From Daldinia sp. FL1419 (Eukaryota; Ascomycota; Sordariomycetes; Xylariales; Hypoxylaceae): a stretch of 64,000 nucleotides of DNA. Of the stretch, positions 13,469 to 25,347 are shown piece after piece (positions within the stretch are counted from its first letter, which is position 1; the number at the start of each line of letters is the position of its first letter). The position numbers and the translations under genes are program-made. The notes under the pieces were generated by a model that saw only the letters and a program-made list of their open reading frames with translations, was not told where the DNA came from and searched no databases. The stretch spans positions 186,001-250,000 of the forward strand of contig MU623359.1 in NCBI GenBank assembly GCA_025201765.1. The letters are read 5' to 3'.

Positions 13469-15045
13469 ATGGCTACGATTGTGTTAGGTGTCCAGTGGGG
13501 AGAGTAAGAATTCTACGTTCTCTTTCACTTATATATTTCTAGGCTAATCTATATCATACGTGTAGTGAGGGCAAAGGTGAGTCGCATGTTAGCTACATGA
13601 TTTACCCATAAAGCATCACTTAACAAAACGGCTTTTGCCCTGTGCCCTCTTTAAGGCAAGCTTTGCGATATCCTCAGTTCCGATGTTCAGATTTGCGCAA
13701 GAGCTACTGGCGGAAGAAATTGCGGTCATAGTAGGACTTACCCGGGCAGCTCCTTTTCGGAGACGACCACACGTATTGATATACTTTATCTATTCTAGCC
13801 GTCGTCACTACGGGAGTATCTTATGACTTGTACGTACCATACTGCTTTCTCGTTATTCGGCGTTACTAACCATACGAAGCCACATGCTACCGTCGGGATT
13901 GCTTCATCCGTCAACTACGAATATAATTGGGCCTGGTGTTGTCCTACATGTGCCTACTTTCTTCTCCGAGTTGGCCAGCATGGAAGCTAAAGGAGTCCCA
14001 AATGCTCAACAGAGGCTCAAAGTCTCAACGCGTTGCGCACTGAACCTCGATCTTCACGCGGCTGCGGATCGTCTTCGTGAGGGACAACTTGGCAAGAAGA
14101 ATATAGGTACTACAGGTAAAGGTATTGGTCCTGCTTATAGCTCCAAGGCCGAGAGAAGCACCGTTCTCCTTGCCGACATGCTCGACGATGATGAGTTCGG
14201 AGACCGAATTAGGGCCATGGAACGGGATTATAAGCTACGATATGGCGGAGGTTTGGATGGATACGATGTAGAGGCTGAGATTAAGGAACTCGAGGTAAAT
14301 ATATCGCCATGCCGAGTGTATTCTTCTAACCCCCTAGAACTTCCGCGAGAAACTCCGCCCGTTTGCCGTGGACGATGTCGAATTTCTCGAAGAGACCCAG
14401 AAAAAGGGACAGAAGATCCTCGTCGAAGGTGCCCAATCGGCCCTACTTGACAACACGTACGGTACCTGGCCTTATGTAACTTCGACCGCGACCACATTCG
14501 GCGGTGTAATGGCCGGGTTAAATCTTGACTACCGGAAGGTAGAATCCGTTATTGGCGTCTTGAAGGCGTATTGCACCCGGGTTGGATCCGGTCCGTTCCC
14601 CACGGAGGACTTTGGCGAGGTCAATACGAAACTCCAGGAGATAGGACACGAATTCGGCGTTACCACAGGACGCAGACGTCGCTGCGGCTGGCTGGACTTA
14701 GTCTCGGCCAAGTACTCTAACAGCGTCAACCACTACGACTTCCTGAATCTGACTAAAATCGACGTCCTCGATACGTTCGAAGAGATCCAGGTAGCGGTAG
14801 CCTACAAGAACCCCGATACCGGCGACGTCATCAAAAGCTTCCCTGCCAGCGCAAAACTTCTATCCAGAGTTGAAGTTGTCTACGAGACGATGAAAGGCTG
14901 GAATACCAAGACGACTGGTACCAAGAAGTTTGAAGACCTTCCCAAGGAGGCCCGGGACTACGTTACGTTCATCGAGGACTTCCTCGGCGTGAAGATCAAG
15001 TGGATTGGATGCGGAGCCAAGCGAGAGGATGTAATAACTCGCTGA
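13469..15045 (+). CDS. ADE12: Adenylosuccinate synthetase, divergent
   Basis: The enzyme joins IMP and aspartate, using GTP, to make adenylosuccinate on the way to AMP. Exons 13469-13503, 13566-13576, 13656-13730, 13799-13829, 13880-14294 and 14338-15045 give 424 residues, normal for the family. The phosphate loop WGDEGKGK is assembled across three exons, one of only 11 bases. Other signatures are NCGHT with the catalytic His, IGTTGKGIGPAYSSKA, GVLKAYCTRVGSGPFPTE and TTGRRRRCGWLD. Several usually fixed positions differ: GGRNCGHT where the family has GGHNAGHT, YVTSTATTFGG where YVTSSNT..GG is usual, and a C-terminal IGCGAKRED where a GTGPxR-type end is usual. It may be the only copy in this fungus or a second, altered one. 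The catalytic residues I can place are kept. Confidence 0.9.
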
Positions 15046-15754
15046 TACTCTAATAACCCCCTTTTCCGTTTTCTATCTGACCTGATAGACCCTGGCTCAT
15101 AAAACAGTGTTGTATATTTCTTAACATTAGCAGGGAGGTCATTACCCGACTCACGGGTTTACCTAAAGCTAAGAATAGAGTTCTCCGGAAGTCGTCTAGA
15201 GACCAACATTGTATGATTCTCTATTGAATCGGCAGAGGGGCGAAAAGTGGGACAGCAAGGTCGACAAGACTGGCAAAAATACTCAGGACAATGTAGGATT
15301 GCTAGGTAAATTTAAAGGGAAGCCTTGGGGATTTAAATAATAGAAACGGTGCTTTTGAAATTTATAGCTTTTATGCTGATTACGGCGAAAATATGTGACA
15401 GGTAGTAATCGTGAATACCACCCTCGTTGGGCCTATTTTCTGCTTCTAATGATATATCCCTGGGTTGGTTACTGCCGGCATTACCTACGAACCCTCGTGT
15501 TGATGATCTGAGATGAAGGCCAACCACTATCCAAAGATGCTGTACTTAGAGACCCCTTTCTGTGTATGGACGGTCATGTCCTCGTCTATAATCCTGTCCG
15601 ACGCAACCAGATTTAAAACCACGACGTGGGACATGAATAATCCCAAGCCTCGAGGCTCTCATTTATTCTTCGAAAGAATCAACGCCGTGCATGCAGTATT
15701 CATACAAGTCCCACTGATTATGAACCGATAAATTCCCACGAAAAGGCTAAAACA
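15046..15754. other. Convergent intergenic region
   Basis: The 3' ends of the synthetase gene (plus) and SYS1 (minus) face each other here. I see only short frames without conserved features and no RNA gene. Confidence 0.45.
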
Positions 15755-16450
15755 TTACCGACTCCCATTGATGCCAACCATTTCATACTCTCCGGCCCCA
15801 TCTCTCCCTCTACCCCTTCCGCGGCCCCTAGAGAAGCCCATCTCTTCGTCGCCTTCGCTTCCCGCGCCTCCGTTCTGGGCCGTAGCCGCAGCACCGCCCT
15901 CCGCATTATTATTCTTCGCGTTACCTCCAAAACTAATAGGCCGCAATTCCCTCCACCGGCAGCCGTATGTGCCCCCAACAACCATTATAGCGCTCGAGAC
16001 TATTGCTGTGATCCACCAGGCGACATTCCGCGGTAGAAAACCAGTATAGAAGGTCACGATGACGAGATGAAGAAAGTGAAGGGTAAGCGCGAAATCGAGC
16101 ACGAGTTTCGATCGGCCTATCAAGACCACCATCGCTACAATACTGCATTCTCACATCGTTTAGTATCATTGTGCCAGAGTCTGGGGGACGAGGGGTACCA
16201 ACGCAGCGCCAGCGCAACATAGCCAGATAAATCCCATCAACCACCCCTGCGTCGTGTCGCCGCGCAGTTCCGCCCAGCCGAAAACTAGGTCTAAGCTAAA
16301 CCCGGTGCCGGCGACGAGGGACGTAAAGAGCATCAAAACGAGCGCGGCCGCGTAGTATATGCCCTGCAAAGCTGCGATCTGGCCGAGGATCCGTAGAGGG
16401 GGGAGTTCATTCGCGGCGCCGGCCCGCGGAGGTCTTCTTCGTCTGGCCAT
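15755..16450 (-). CDS. SYS1: Golgi membrane protein Sys1
   Basis: Sys1 is a four-span membrane protein of the late Golgi that recruits the Arl3/ARFRP1 small GTPase and so supports traffic between endosome and Golgi. Exons 16450-16203 and 16142-15755 give 211 residues. The N-terminus (ELPPLRILGQIAALQGIYY) and the segments TSLVAGTGFSLDLVFGWAELRGDTTQGW and IGRSKLVLDFALTLHFLHL match the family closely. Four hydrophobic stretches follow in order. The tail ends in WRELRPISFGG, then a Gly/Ala/Arg-rich low-complexity segment and a final EYEMV. The only join that keeps the frame uses a weak donor, GTTGGT, at 16202. It shares a 712-base upstream region with COA6, which reads away on the other strand. 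Confidence 0.9.
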
Positions 16451-17162
16451 TCTTCGGCTCTGGAATAAAGGAAAGTAGGAAGCGAGGAAGTTGGGATCGC
16501 CGCGCCAATCTCGTTAGATGGTGTCAAAGGCGTATAAAAGAGCGGATGGAAAGGAAGTTGGTATTAGTCGTTTCGATGTCGCGCTATGAGGCCACCATTT
16601 CTTTCGGCGGTTGGATAGACACGTGAAGTTTCCAAGTCGAGAAATAGATGATAATTGTTAAATCGTAACGAGTATGGCGTTGTTGAATTCTCGAATTAGT
16701 TAACCGGTTAGTTATGTGGTTTTGGGTTTGGCTATTATTAATTTGACCAAGGTTGGACTAGTTATGCATCTTGTCTGCCGAACGTTCAGAAATCAAAATC
16801 GACGACCCATACGATGGGGAAAAGGGTGACGCAGGGGCTCCTCATCTAACTCTAATTCTAAGCTAGGCGTTGTTAGGTAATCCATTATCCGTACCTCTGT
16901 ACCTTACCTACGGGGTGGAACATGCATGGAAAATGTATTACATAATTCCGCGGATAAGGCTTCACTTATCGGCTCCAAGCTCGATAGCTTCAGTTGGATA
17001 GCGTTGATACATTAGTCGAGCTTGTCCCGCAGAAGTTTATTTTCACCAATCCGAAAGACGACGTCATCCGGTAAAGACGACTAACCTAGGTCAAATAATT
17101 CGTCCTAAAAACCTCCCAACCCCCATATCGACTTTTTTATTGCCCGATCTCGAACATCCACT
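16451..17162. promoter_or_regulatory. Divergent promoter region, SYS1 / COA6
   Basis: Two start codons on opposite strands lie 712 bases apart, so both promoters must sit here. There are TAGGTAATCC/CTTACCTACG-type words near 16870-16915. No specific factor site is claimed. Confidence 0.45.
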
Positions 17163-17634
17163 ATGGGCATTTTCAGTCTCTTCAATTCCGCCGACGAGAA
17201 GCGCAAGGAAGAAGTGCGCAGTGGTGCGCGGGCACCAGATAGAACAGAGCGCCAACAATGCTGGGATGCGCGTGACAAATTCTACAAGTGTTTAGACCAG
17301 CACGATGTAATCGACTCGCTAAACGGCGAGGGCAAAGCGATCGCGGACAAACATTGCGCGCAGGAGAATAAGGGCTTCGAACAGAACTGTGCTAGTGCTT
17401 GGGTGCGTTCCTATATCCCTCCTGTTACGCCCTACCTATCGATGAAGAATTGTAATGTATAGTTTATTGTAGCTAACCTATATTTCCGCTGCAAACTTAT
17501 AGGTAACTTACTTCAAGCGATATCGAGTTGCTGAACACCAAAAGAAAAAGACCCTTGAACGATTACAAAAAGAGGGCGCAAATAATATGGCTGTCGAAGG
17601 ACCCGGCGACACACCGGGGTCTACAAAGGTATAG
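17163..17634 (+). CDS. COA6: Cytochrome c oxidase assembly factor 6 (Coa6)
   Basis: Coa6 is a small intermembrane-space protein that helps deliver copper to the CuA site of cytochrome oxidase subunit 2. Exons 17163-17402 and 17503-17634 give 123 residues. The family's paired cysteine motif is clear: CWDARDKFYKC (Cys-x9-Cys) followed by CAQENKGFEQNC (Cys-x10-Cys), the spacing that separates Coa6 from ordinary twin Cx9C proteins. The second exon supplies the typical ending of the helical hairpin (VTYFKRYRVAEHQKKKTLE). No cleavable presequence is expected, because import uses the Mia40 disulfide relay, and none is seen. Confidence 0.92.
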
Positions 17635-18349
17635 AGGGTCTCGATATCGCCCTTGATAGACATTGGATGTAACTTGTATTATCTTGTACATAATCCAGAA
17701 AGCATTACGAGGAGTTTTGGTTTGGGAAAAGGGCATGATGCATCGAAATTCCCCCTTCTACATACTGGATTTATATAAAAATTAAGGGCCGAGCTCGGTA
17801 CGGTCAAACTCAACTCGTCTTTGCCGGTACGCGAGGCCGCCGACGATATTGCGACTTTGTGGGACATCTGATATCTCTACCAGTTTCGCTGATATTTGCG
17901 TCGTCCCGTCCCGTCCCTGGTAAATAGATAGACGAATCGTGGAATTATGCATGTGTTATTTCTTCTAGAACGCGATGGTCTTACATGTGACAAACATATT
18001 GCACTGGGATATAAATCATCTAAAACCCTTTAGATTTATATGGATATTTTGGAATGTGTGCCACTGGTTAGGAGCTTTGATTAATCTTTTGCTTGTGGGC
18101 TTCACTGTCTTGGGGATCCCTAGTTTCGACCTACATTGAATCCAGCATTACCCGATATGGGGTTCGGGGAAACGATAACGGTTTCTCGATACCGTAGAAT
18201 CTTCTTCTACGTATGACCGCTATGATCTACCAGATAGCTATAATTACCTAGGTACCTATATAACGGTAGCGATGTTGTTTTGATATGAAGCAGCAGGCTC
18301 TGTGATAAAAGGGAGTGGGGTTCCGCTGTTCTAAACGAAGGGGGGGAAG

Positions 18350-18380
<31 letters not shown>

Positions 18381-20230
18381 CCCTAATAGTTCCAACGGCA
18401 CGGAAAGCGGCATTTGTCTTGGTATTTTTGCGCGGAGGTGGCTCATCCATACACAACACGTGCAAGTAAACTAATCGTATGAATATATCAAGCATTCCAC
18501 AAGAGAGGTTCATCGCCTCTCCATCTCGAATCTGCCTGATGTGTAAGCCTGCGCATTCGTCAGCTTTGATACATATACTCTCTAATGATACGGCACGTCA
18601 CAGTGGAAGATGGTTGGAAAGTTGGTGAGTTGTCTCGGAGAGTCGGCAAAGAGATTGGCGAGAAGCAGGGAACCCGAGGGCGCCGGGTTACACCTGGTCA
18701 AGCTGAATATTTGATAATATTTGATTAAAATTCTTAGCAATCGTGGCTGGAGCCGCATTAAACTGATTGTCCTAATCTTCCTGAACGGGGTCCGGTCGGC
18801 AGCCCGGCAAGCTAAATCCTTGGTATTTTTATTTTTCCTTCCTTATTTTTCTTAAGGTACCGTTAAGGAACTGCATAAAAACGGATATTGAAACCCCCAA
18901 GAACCGACTCTGAGACGTATGTATTTATTGGTGCGTGTTGCATGTGCACCGACATCAGATGGAAAGGGGGATAGTCAATTATATGTAATGACGTTTGCGA
19001 CAAAAAAAAAACCCCCAAATTGAAAGATACGTAATTAGAGTATATTAAAAGGAAGATAGTTATTTGATGTTGGATTGGAAAATTGTAGAAACAGACGTCG
19101 GTTCCGTTGTAATATGACATAATGTCGTATATCGAAATGGAAAAAGATTCGTTGCGACTAACTATCAAATCGTCCTTAGTAGCTTCCATCTGTTCTCCTT
19201 TTTGGCTCAGGGTCCACTACTATGATAATCCAATTATGCGGGACAACTAGGTAATAAATTATGTGACCCCCAATTAGGTTACCTCTGCAAGTCCACATCG
19301 CATCTTCCGGCCCTTTTTTTCCTCTCTCTCCGCGTGAGCCACTACACATGTTACTCTGCCACTGCAAGACACGTCTGCATGCTTAATACAATAATGCGGA
19401 AAGTTGCGCAGCACTTCTGTAGATTACCATAGGATAAATCTATTTTTGACGAATACCTAGATAAACTAAACCATATTAAGTAGGACTTCTTACATAGGAA
19501 TATTTCCGAGTGAAAAAGGAGCAGGCAATTTGCATACAACATAAACAATTTCAAACTATTAGGATCATTTTCTTAATAAATCAAACCGCGGTGGCACTGA
19601 GGGAAAAAACCCCTCTTTCTGTAATAAAAAAAGCAAAAAATTTAGTGCTTGAAAGAATATTTTGTGTAGCATGAATACTACTACGTACGTATTTTGGTAC
19701 AATATGTACGTCCTTCCATCGACTTATATTTATAATGAACACTAAGCCATGTTGGGGGGTATCAGTTGCAGCTCATTTTTGATTTTCTTCCTATGCGAGA
19801 CGAGAAAAAAAAAGACAAGGCCCCGAGGGTACCTAGTGGCTGAGTCGATGCAATTAAGGACGTATCCACTCACCGTTATCCACGTTAATCTGACCAATTA
19901 TACGGTTTCATAGTATCCAACCTCCGTATCCAACGTATCCACCCACTCAGCTGCCAACTTTGTCGGTTTACACGACAACACAATCTTGCACTCGCATCTT
20001 CAACCTAACCCCCTATCCCTCTGGTGTCACCAATACCAATTACAGCCGACGACGACATCAACCACGAGGAAAATTCGGCAAATAATATCTGTTTCAACTT
20101 CTCCTTACATTATCCTCCGAGTTTCCCTCGCCCGACCAACAATAGCCATCGTCTTAAGATAATAAGGTCGCGGGTGAGGGTTTCAGGTGCATTCGTTCGA
20201 AATCCCACTCGAACGACGCCCAATTTGCGG
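17635..20230. other. Intergenic, 2.6 kb without a supportable gene
   Basis: Only short frames occur, none with recognisable features. The stretch contains a run of about 28 T at 18353-18380, a TACCTAGGTACCTATA word at 18246, and a C+A-rich leader just before 20231 with an open frame but no ATG. That last part is probably the 5' UTR of the lipid kinase gene. Confidence 0.5.
18353..18380. repeat. Poly(T) run
   Basis: About 28 uninterrupted T bases (poly(A) on the minus strand). It could be a slippage-prone homopolymer or the tail of an old retroposed copy. Nothing next to it resembles a gene copy. Confidence 0.8.
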
Positions 20231-23200
20231 ATGCGAAACATGCCTACGTTCGTAAACGACGAAAACTCGCCCATTTATTATCAAAACTCCGGCGTTGTTC
20301 ATCTTAGCAATAATCACGAACCTGATTTCCAAAAATTGTCTGATCCTAAAGAAGCCTTCCTTCCAAGACCGTTATCTACGGCAATTGACACGAATGAGAG
20401 CTTCGACGATAATTCATCTTCGCACTCATCGCATAGCTCAGACCCACGGGTACGAATGAACGCGGATGGGCTGCCCCCTTCTAGCATGACTCCTCTGCCC
20501 AATGGCAGGTCGAGTAGAGACGTGAATGGTGTGGCCTCGGCTGGCCAAGACTCTACGTGCTATTCGAATATGAAAGGGCCTTTGTCTGGAAGAAGCTCGT
20601 CGGAGCGCCAGCCCGCTACTAATGGAGTATCGCCGGCCACCGAGAACCAGCGTAGAAATATGCCCGAATCCCAGATAAAGCGGACATCGGTCGAGTCTCG
20701 AACCTCTACACAACATACCATCGAGTTGCCGCGTAGGTCATCAAACAACGGCGATTTTCAAAGCGTAGATGGTGTCTATGGTAACAATCAAGGCTCTGTA
20801 TCGCCGGATAATTCGGCTTCAAACTACTTGCAACCTAACCCTTCAGCCCCGAACCTCGATCAAGCCCAGCGCACTTCTGCGTCGCCCCAGAGATTCTCTT
20901 CCCCTCCGCATTATCCACCGACCGGTGCTTCCGCGTCAACGTCGGCGCTACAACCACCCGCGGCCGGTTTAAAACATCGGCACACTTTGGAGGTTCCTAG
21001 GGCCCAGCCGAGTCGAGGTTCTAGGGATAGTAACGACACGGTATATGCTACTGGTAGATTTTCTCCAACCGCGGCTGGACCATCGCAGCGTCGGGGGTCC
21101 CTTAACCTAGGAAGACGTAATACTCGTTCCCTGCACTCCGAGGTGCCTCGAGACGAAGTGCAACCGGACGATGACGCGCTAAGGTGGGCTGAAGCGTACC
21201 GACAGAAACGAGCAAAGAAGAAGAAGCAAGAAGAAGACGATGATAGAGTTTTAGTGGGAACCAAGGTCGACGAGAACCACGCAAATTGGACAACAGCATA
21301 CAATATGTTGACTGGTATTCGAGTGTCTGTTTCTCGTACAAACGCCAAGCTCGACCGCCCATTGACTGACGCCGACTTTGAAACTAAGCAGAAATCGACG
21401 TTCGACATGTATGTCTCCGCCAAACTTGTTAATGCGAATGGTATACTAACTTGACTAGTGCGGGTAATGAGTTGGTTCCTTCGGCGAAATATGACTTTAA
21501 GTTTAAGGATTATGCGCCCTGGGTTTTCCGACATCTTCGTGCGCTCTTTAGGTTGGATCCTGCTGATTATCTGATGTCGCTTACCGGCAAATATATCCTT
21601 TCCGAACTTGGGTCACCAGGAAAGAGTGGCAGTTTCTTTTATTTCTCGAGGGATTACAAGTATATCATCAAAACTATCCATCACGGAGAGCATAAATTTC
21701 TAAGGAAGATCCTGAAAGATTACTACGAGCATGTTACAGAAAACCCGAACACTCTCTTATCTCAATTCTATGGTCTGCACCGCGTCAAAATGCCATACGG
21801 AAAAAAGATTCACTTTGTTGTCATGAACAATCTCTTCCCTCCTCATCGGGATATCCATACCACGTTTGACCTCAAGGGTTCGACGGTAGGCCGAGATTAC
21901 CGGGAAGAAGAACTGGAGAAGAACCCACGAGCTACATTGAAAGACCTGAACTGGCTTCGACGGAAACGACATCTTGAGCTGGGATTGCAGAAGAAGCAGC
22001 TGTTCTTGCAACAGTTGGAGCGTGATGTTCGACTTTTACAAAAGCTGAAGATAATGGACTACTCGCTTTTGATAGGTATCCACGACCTGCGAAAGGGAAA
22101 CGAAGAAAATCTCCGGGATAAGACTTTACAGGTATTCAACCCCGGCGGAGACAGTCCTTCAGAGGATGATCCTAGTTCCGTTCTCATGAGAACGCCGTCG
22201 AAACTGGAAAACGCACGCAAAGCAAGGGAATTGCGGCAGATGATTAAAGCTGAGCGACCCGTTCCCGTTGGCCAGACCAGCAGTAGGATGCCAGACGAAC
22301 TAGCCGAAGGTCACACCCGAGGTGGAATGTTTTACAGCGACGATGGTGGCTTACGAGCAACACACGAAGACGACACTGCGGGTGAAGAAGTTTATTATCT
22401 GGGAGTCATTGACTGTTTGACACATGTGAGTTTAAATTCTACCTATGCTTGTTATGAAATCACGTTGTCGTGCCTGGAACTAACTTTTACGATAGTACGG
22501 AGTTATCAAGAAGATAGAGCACTTCTGGAAGGGCCTGTCCAGCGATCGTACCCAGATATCCGCTCTTCCACCCGAGGAGTACGGTGAGCGGTTTATCAAG
22601 TTTATGTCTGGTATCACGATGTCTCCCGAAGAGGCTGCCAGGGATGAACAAGATCGCGAAGCCGCCGCAGCTCTTGCTGCAGCCGAAATGGAGCGCACCA
22701 AAGAAGAAGCCCGCCAGGTCCCCGGGTCCAGTAGTGCACCGCCCGCGCCGTCATATCTACCCCCCGCCCCTCCAGGTATGAGAAGCCCGAACTCGCCTGA
22801 GCCAAACCCTGTTATAGAAAAGGCTCTTCAAAAAGCCACCAAGAAGGAAAAAGATCTTGCTAAGGAGGAACAAGTCCCTGAACGCAAGATTACAACCGCT
22901 GTATCGCCCGGGCTGAGATCTAACTCGCATGCTGTTTTACCGGTTGTTGAAGAGACGGCGGAAGCAAGCTCGGTAGGAGGGCGGAGTCGCGACGATAGCG
23001 CCAGCGAATCCCGACCTTACACGCCGTCGATAACAGAGAGACAGGACGGATTTACTACTTTAGGCCCTCATGGTATTGGAGGTAGGGGCCCACCAACACC
23101 ACCGAAGACTAGCTACTTGGATCCCGACCGCGGCTACGAGGAGGAGCGAAAAAGAAGTGGCGGCGGATTTAGGTTTTTAAAAAATAAGCTTAGTCGTGAG

Positions 23201-23236
23201 AGCCTCGGGAAGGCTTTACCGCCAGTCCCAAGGTAA
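20231..23236 (+). CDS. MSS4: Phosphatidylinositol-4-phosphate 5-kinase
   Basis: The enzyme makes PI(4,5)P2 at the plasma membrane and controls actin, endocytosis and polar growth. Exons 20231-21408, 21459-22425 and 22496-23236 give 961 residues. Residues 1 to about 330 are Ser/Pro/Asn-rich and probably disordered. The kinase domain runs from about 335 (VLVGTKVDENHANWTTAYNM) to about 760. Landmarks are SPGKSGSFFYFSRDYKYIIK near 443, FDLKGSTVGR near 529, KIMDYSLLIGIHD near 590, and YYLGVIDCLTHYGVIKKIEH, which is completed only by the last splice. The tail (760-961) is Ala/Glu/Pro-rich and ends in a basic patch that may help membrane binding. The frame stays open to 20024 but lacks an ATG there, so the start is placed at 20231. 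A second Met follows three codons later. Confidence 0.95.
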
Positions 23237-23978
23237 GAGTGGAACTTGGACGAACGTTGGGGATGTCGGGCGTTTTGGTGTTGGGCGCCAAAGGATTATT
23301 CACCACATTTACTGAAAAAAATATGAATATCGAAGACAGAAGCAAGTAATATCGGGAGGAGGGTGAGGAACCTAATGAGGAATCCAAATTCGGGTCGATA
23401 TCGAGAATAAGGACCCGAAGTAGAGGAGGGACACGGACGTGCCGAGTAACCATTGCTTGCCTTGAAGTGATGGTCTATAGACGAAGAAGTCAGATCCGGT
23501 TTTTTTTTTCATGCTATTATCACTGTTTCGAAGAGAAAAAGAGCTTCAACTAACAAGGCTTTTTTCTATATTTGGCGGACTACTTTTTGAGCACGGGAGA
23601 GCGTTCCTTCCCCCCCCTTTTTTCCCTTTGTTTTGCTGCTGAGCATATCATTGTGTTTGTACAGAAAGACATGATACCACCATTGCATAAACTGCATGAA
23701 TCTGACGAGCCTGCCGTTTCAATTCGTCTACTTAGTTTATTTTCCGTTGGCGGTGTTGTTTTTGTTTTTGCGGTTCTTTCCCGGTGTCGGGATACAATAT
23801 GTATAATACCATAGATCCGACGGCTTCAGGCGCGCTCGTCTGCCATCGGTGGATGCTTAGTATTTCCTTAGAGGGTTCATAGAAATGAAAGGGAGTTTGC
23901 TCCATCTTCTAGCGACCATTCGTGTTTAATGTGACATAGCAACATCCGCCCTTTCTAAGTAAACCTATCTAAAGCTTC
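23237..23978. other. Intergenic, 3' of the lipid kinase gene
   Basis: This should begin with the 3' UTR of the kinase gene. It has T-rich runs near 23500-23630. No gene seen. Confidence 0.4.
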
Positions 23979-24345
23979 CTACCTCCTTTCCTCGTAAGGA
24001 TCTAAGCACGGAGTTAGAATAACGACTTCATTCCAGCGCGAGATAAGGACGTCGAATCTGGACCGGCGGTATAACAGAAATCTATCTGCCTCAGGTATCT
24101 CAGATATCTGAAATTCTCTTGGTCTTTTTTCCCGGCTCCATCCTGGGTTACCTAGGTCTTTCCACGCATCGATGGGCCCGACCATGATGGTGCGCGTACT
24201 TGAGGGACAATGATATTTCCCGGTCGCCTAAAAGGACAACCTCTTTAACGGCAGTCAATTCTTGACCTGCTAGCGCGTCGAACACATCGAATCTTAAACC
24301 AGGAAGCGCTATTAGAAGTCCGGCGTTGTCCTCCTCGTTCCACAT
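23979..24345 (-). pseudogene. Small unknown gene or frameshifted remnant
   Basis: Two minus-strand frames look protein-like and overlap near 24150-24185. The first starts at an ATG (24345) with MWNEEDNAGLLIALPGLRF and runs to ERPR. The second holds DAWKDLGNPGWSREKRPREF and ends LISRWNEVVILTPCLDPYEE followed by RR. A short intron from 24148 (GTAACC...GTCCAG) would join the first frame to the end of the second and give about 90 residues. A single-base change would join them fully and give about 125 residues. I cannot tell a small spliced gene from a frameshifted one, and I do not recognise the protein. Confidence 0.3.
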
Positions 24346-25347
24346 TTTTGCATTCTCGGCGTGGCATCTAAATTGTTTATGATGAGGCCAACGGAGCTGC
24401 TTTATCTATGTGATGGCTCTATATATAGGCCATGTTAAGCTGTGTATGAGAAACGAAAGCTGACATGTGTCAACTACGAAGATGGCCACAAAAAGTTTGG
24501 GGAATTTTAAGAATTGAGAAAAATATGTAAGAGTGGGATCAATACGGCAAAAATGAAGAAGTCGCGATTAGGGGAAGATACCTACATGCCAGGACTAAGT
24601 GGCAAGTGGAGCATGGCTGCTACCATTTATATCTAGGTAGAGAGTAGGTACATTGGACCTTCCCATGATAAAATAATAGAGTACAGTAGCGAAAGGCACA
24701 ACAGATCTAACCTAGGTTAGATTACTTGCCGGAAAAAAAGGGGTACAACTACCTAATGTCACGTGATTTATTCGCCCCTTTTATCTCCTTTTCATTTCAT
24801 ATATTTCATATATTTCATAAATTCCCTTTCATTTCACTTCTGTAATGTAGTAAATCTCTTACCTTCTGCTTTCTAGCGACTTACATCTGAGACGATTACC
24901 ATTACCACCTCCAGGTAGGTGCCCAGTTACTTAGGTAGGTAGGCTTGGGAGTTAAGCTGGTCTGATTTATCCCCAACCCGTGGAAGGTTTGGTTATTTTC
25001 TCGTAATAATATCTCCCTACTTTTTTCAATGAGACCCGGGGTTCGTATTTAGGTTCGTATTTAATCTCAAAAGATCTTTATAGCATATGAAGGGATTCGT
25101 GAGCACGCGAGGAGGTAAAGTTAAGCTAGATTCTTTTTTTTTTTTATAACAAAAAGACTTTTAAATAAATAGGAGTCTAGCAGTTCGCTCTACTTCTATC
25201 CCACTCCTAGCCTTCCGATTCATCCATTCTCTAGGGCTTCAACTTCATTTCGATACTTCACCATTCAGCTAGATGCATATGACACGATACGTATACTTTA
25301 GGTGACACTTCCAGAGCCCTTCTTGTTCGTAGCAACATGCGGATTTA
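24346..25347. other. Intergenic, no gene seen
   Basis: One kilobase with TAGGTAGGTAGGC-type words (24905-24945), a repeated ATTTCATAT stretch near 24795-24825 and a T run near 25134. No supportable gene. Confidence 0.45.

Noticed and set aside
13469..15045. Idea that the synthetase is a self-resistance gene of a biosynthetic cluster
   Set aside because: None of its neighbours (serine-rich protein, SYS1, COA6, dehydrogenase) is a biosynthetic enzyme, transporter or cluster regulator.
20024..20230. N-terminal extension of the lipid kinase from a GTG codon
   Set aside because: There is no ATG in that stretch and no sign of an upstream exon; it is treated as 5' UTR.
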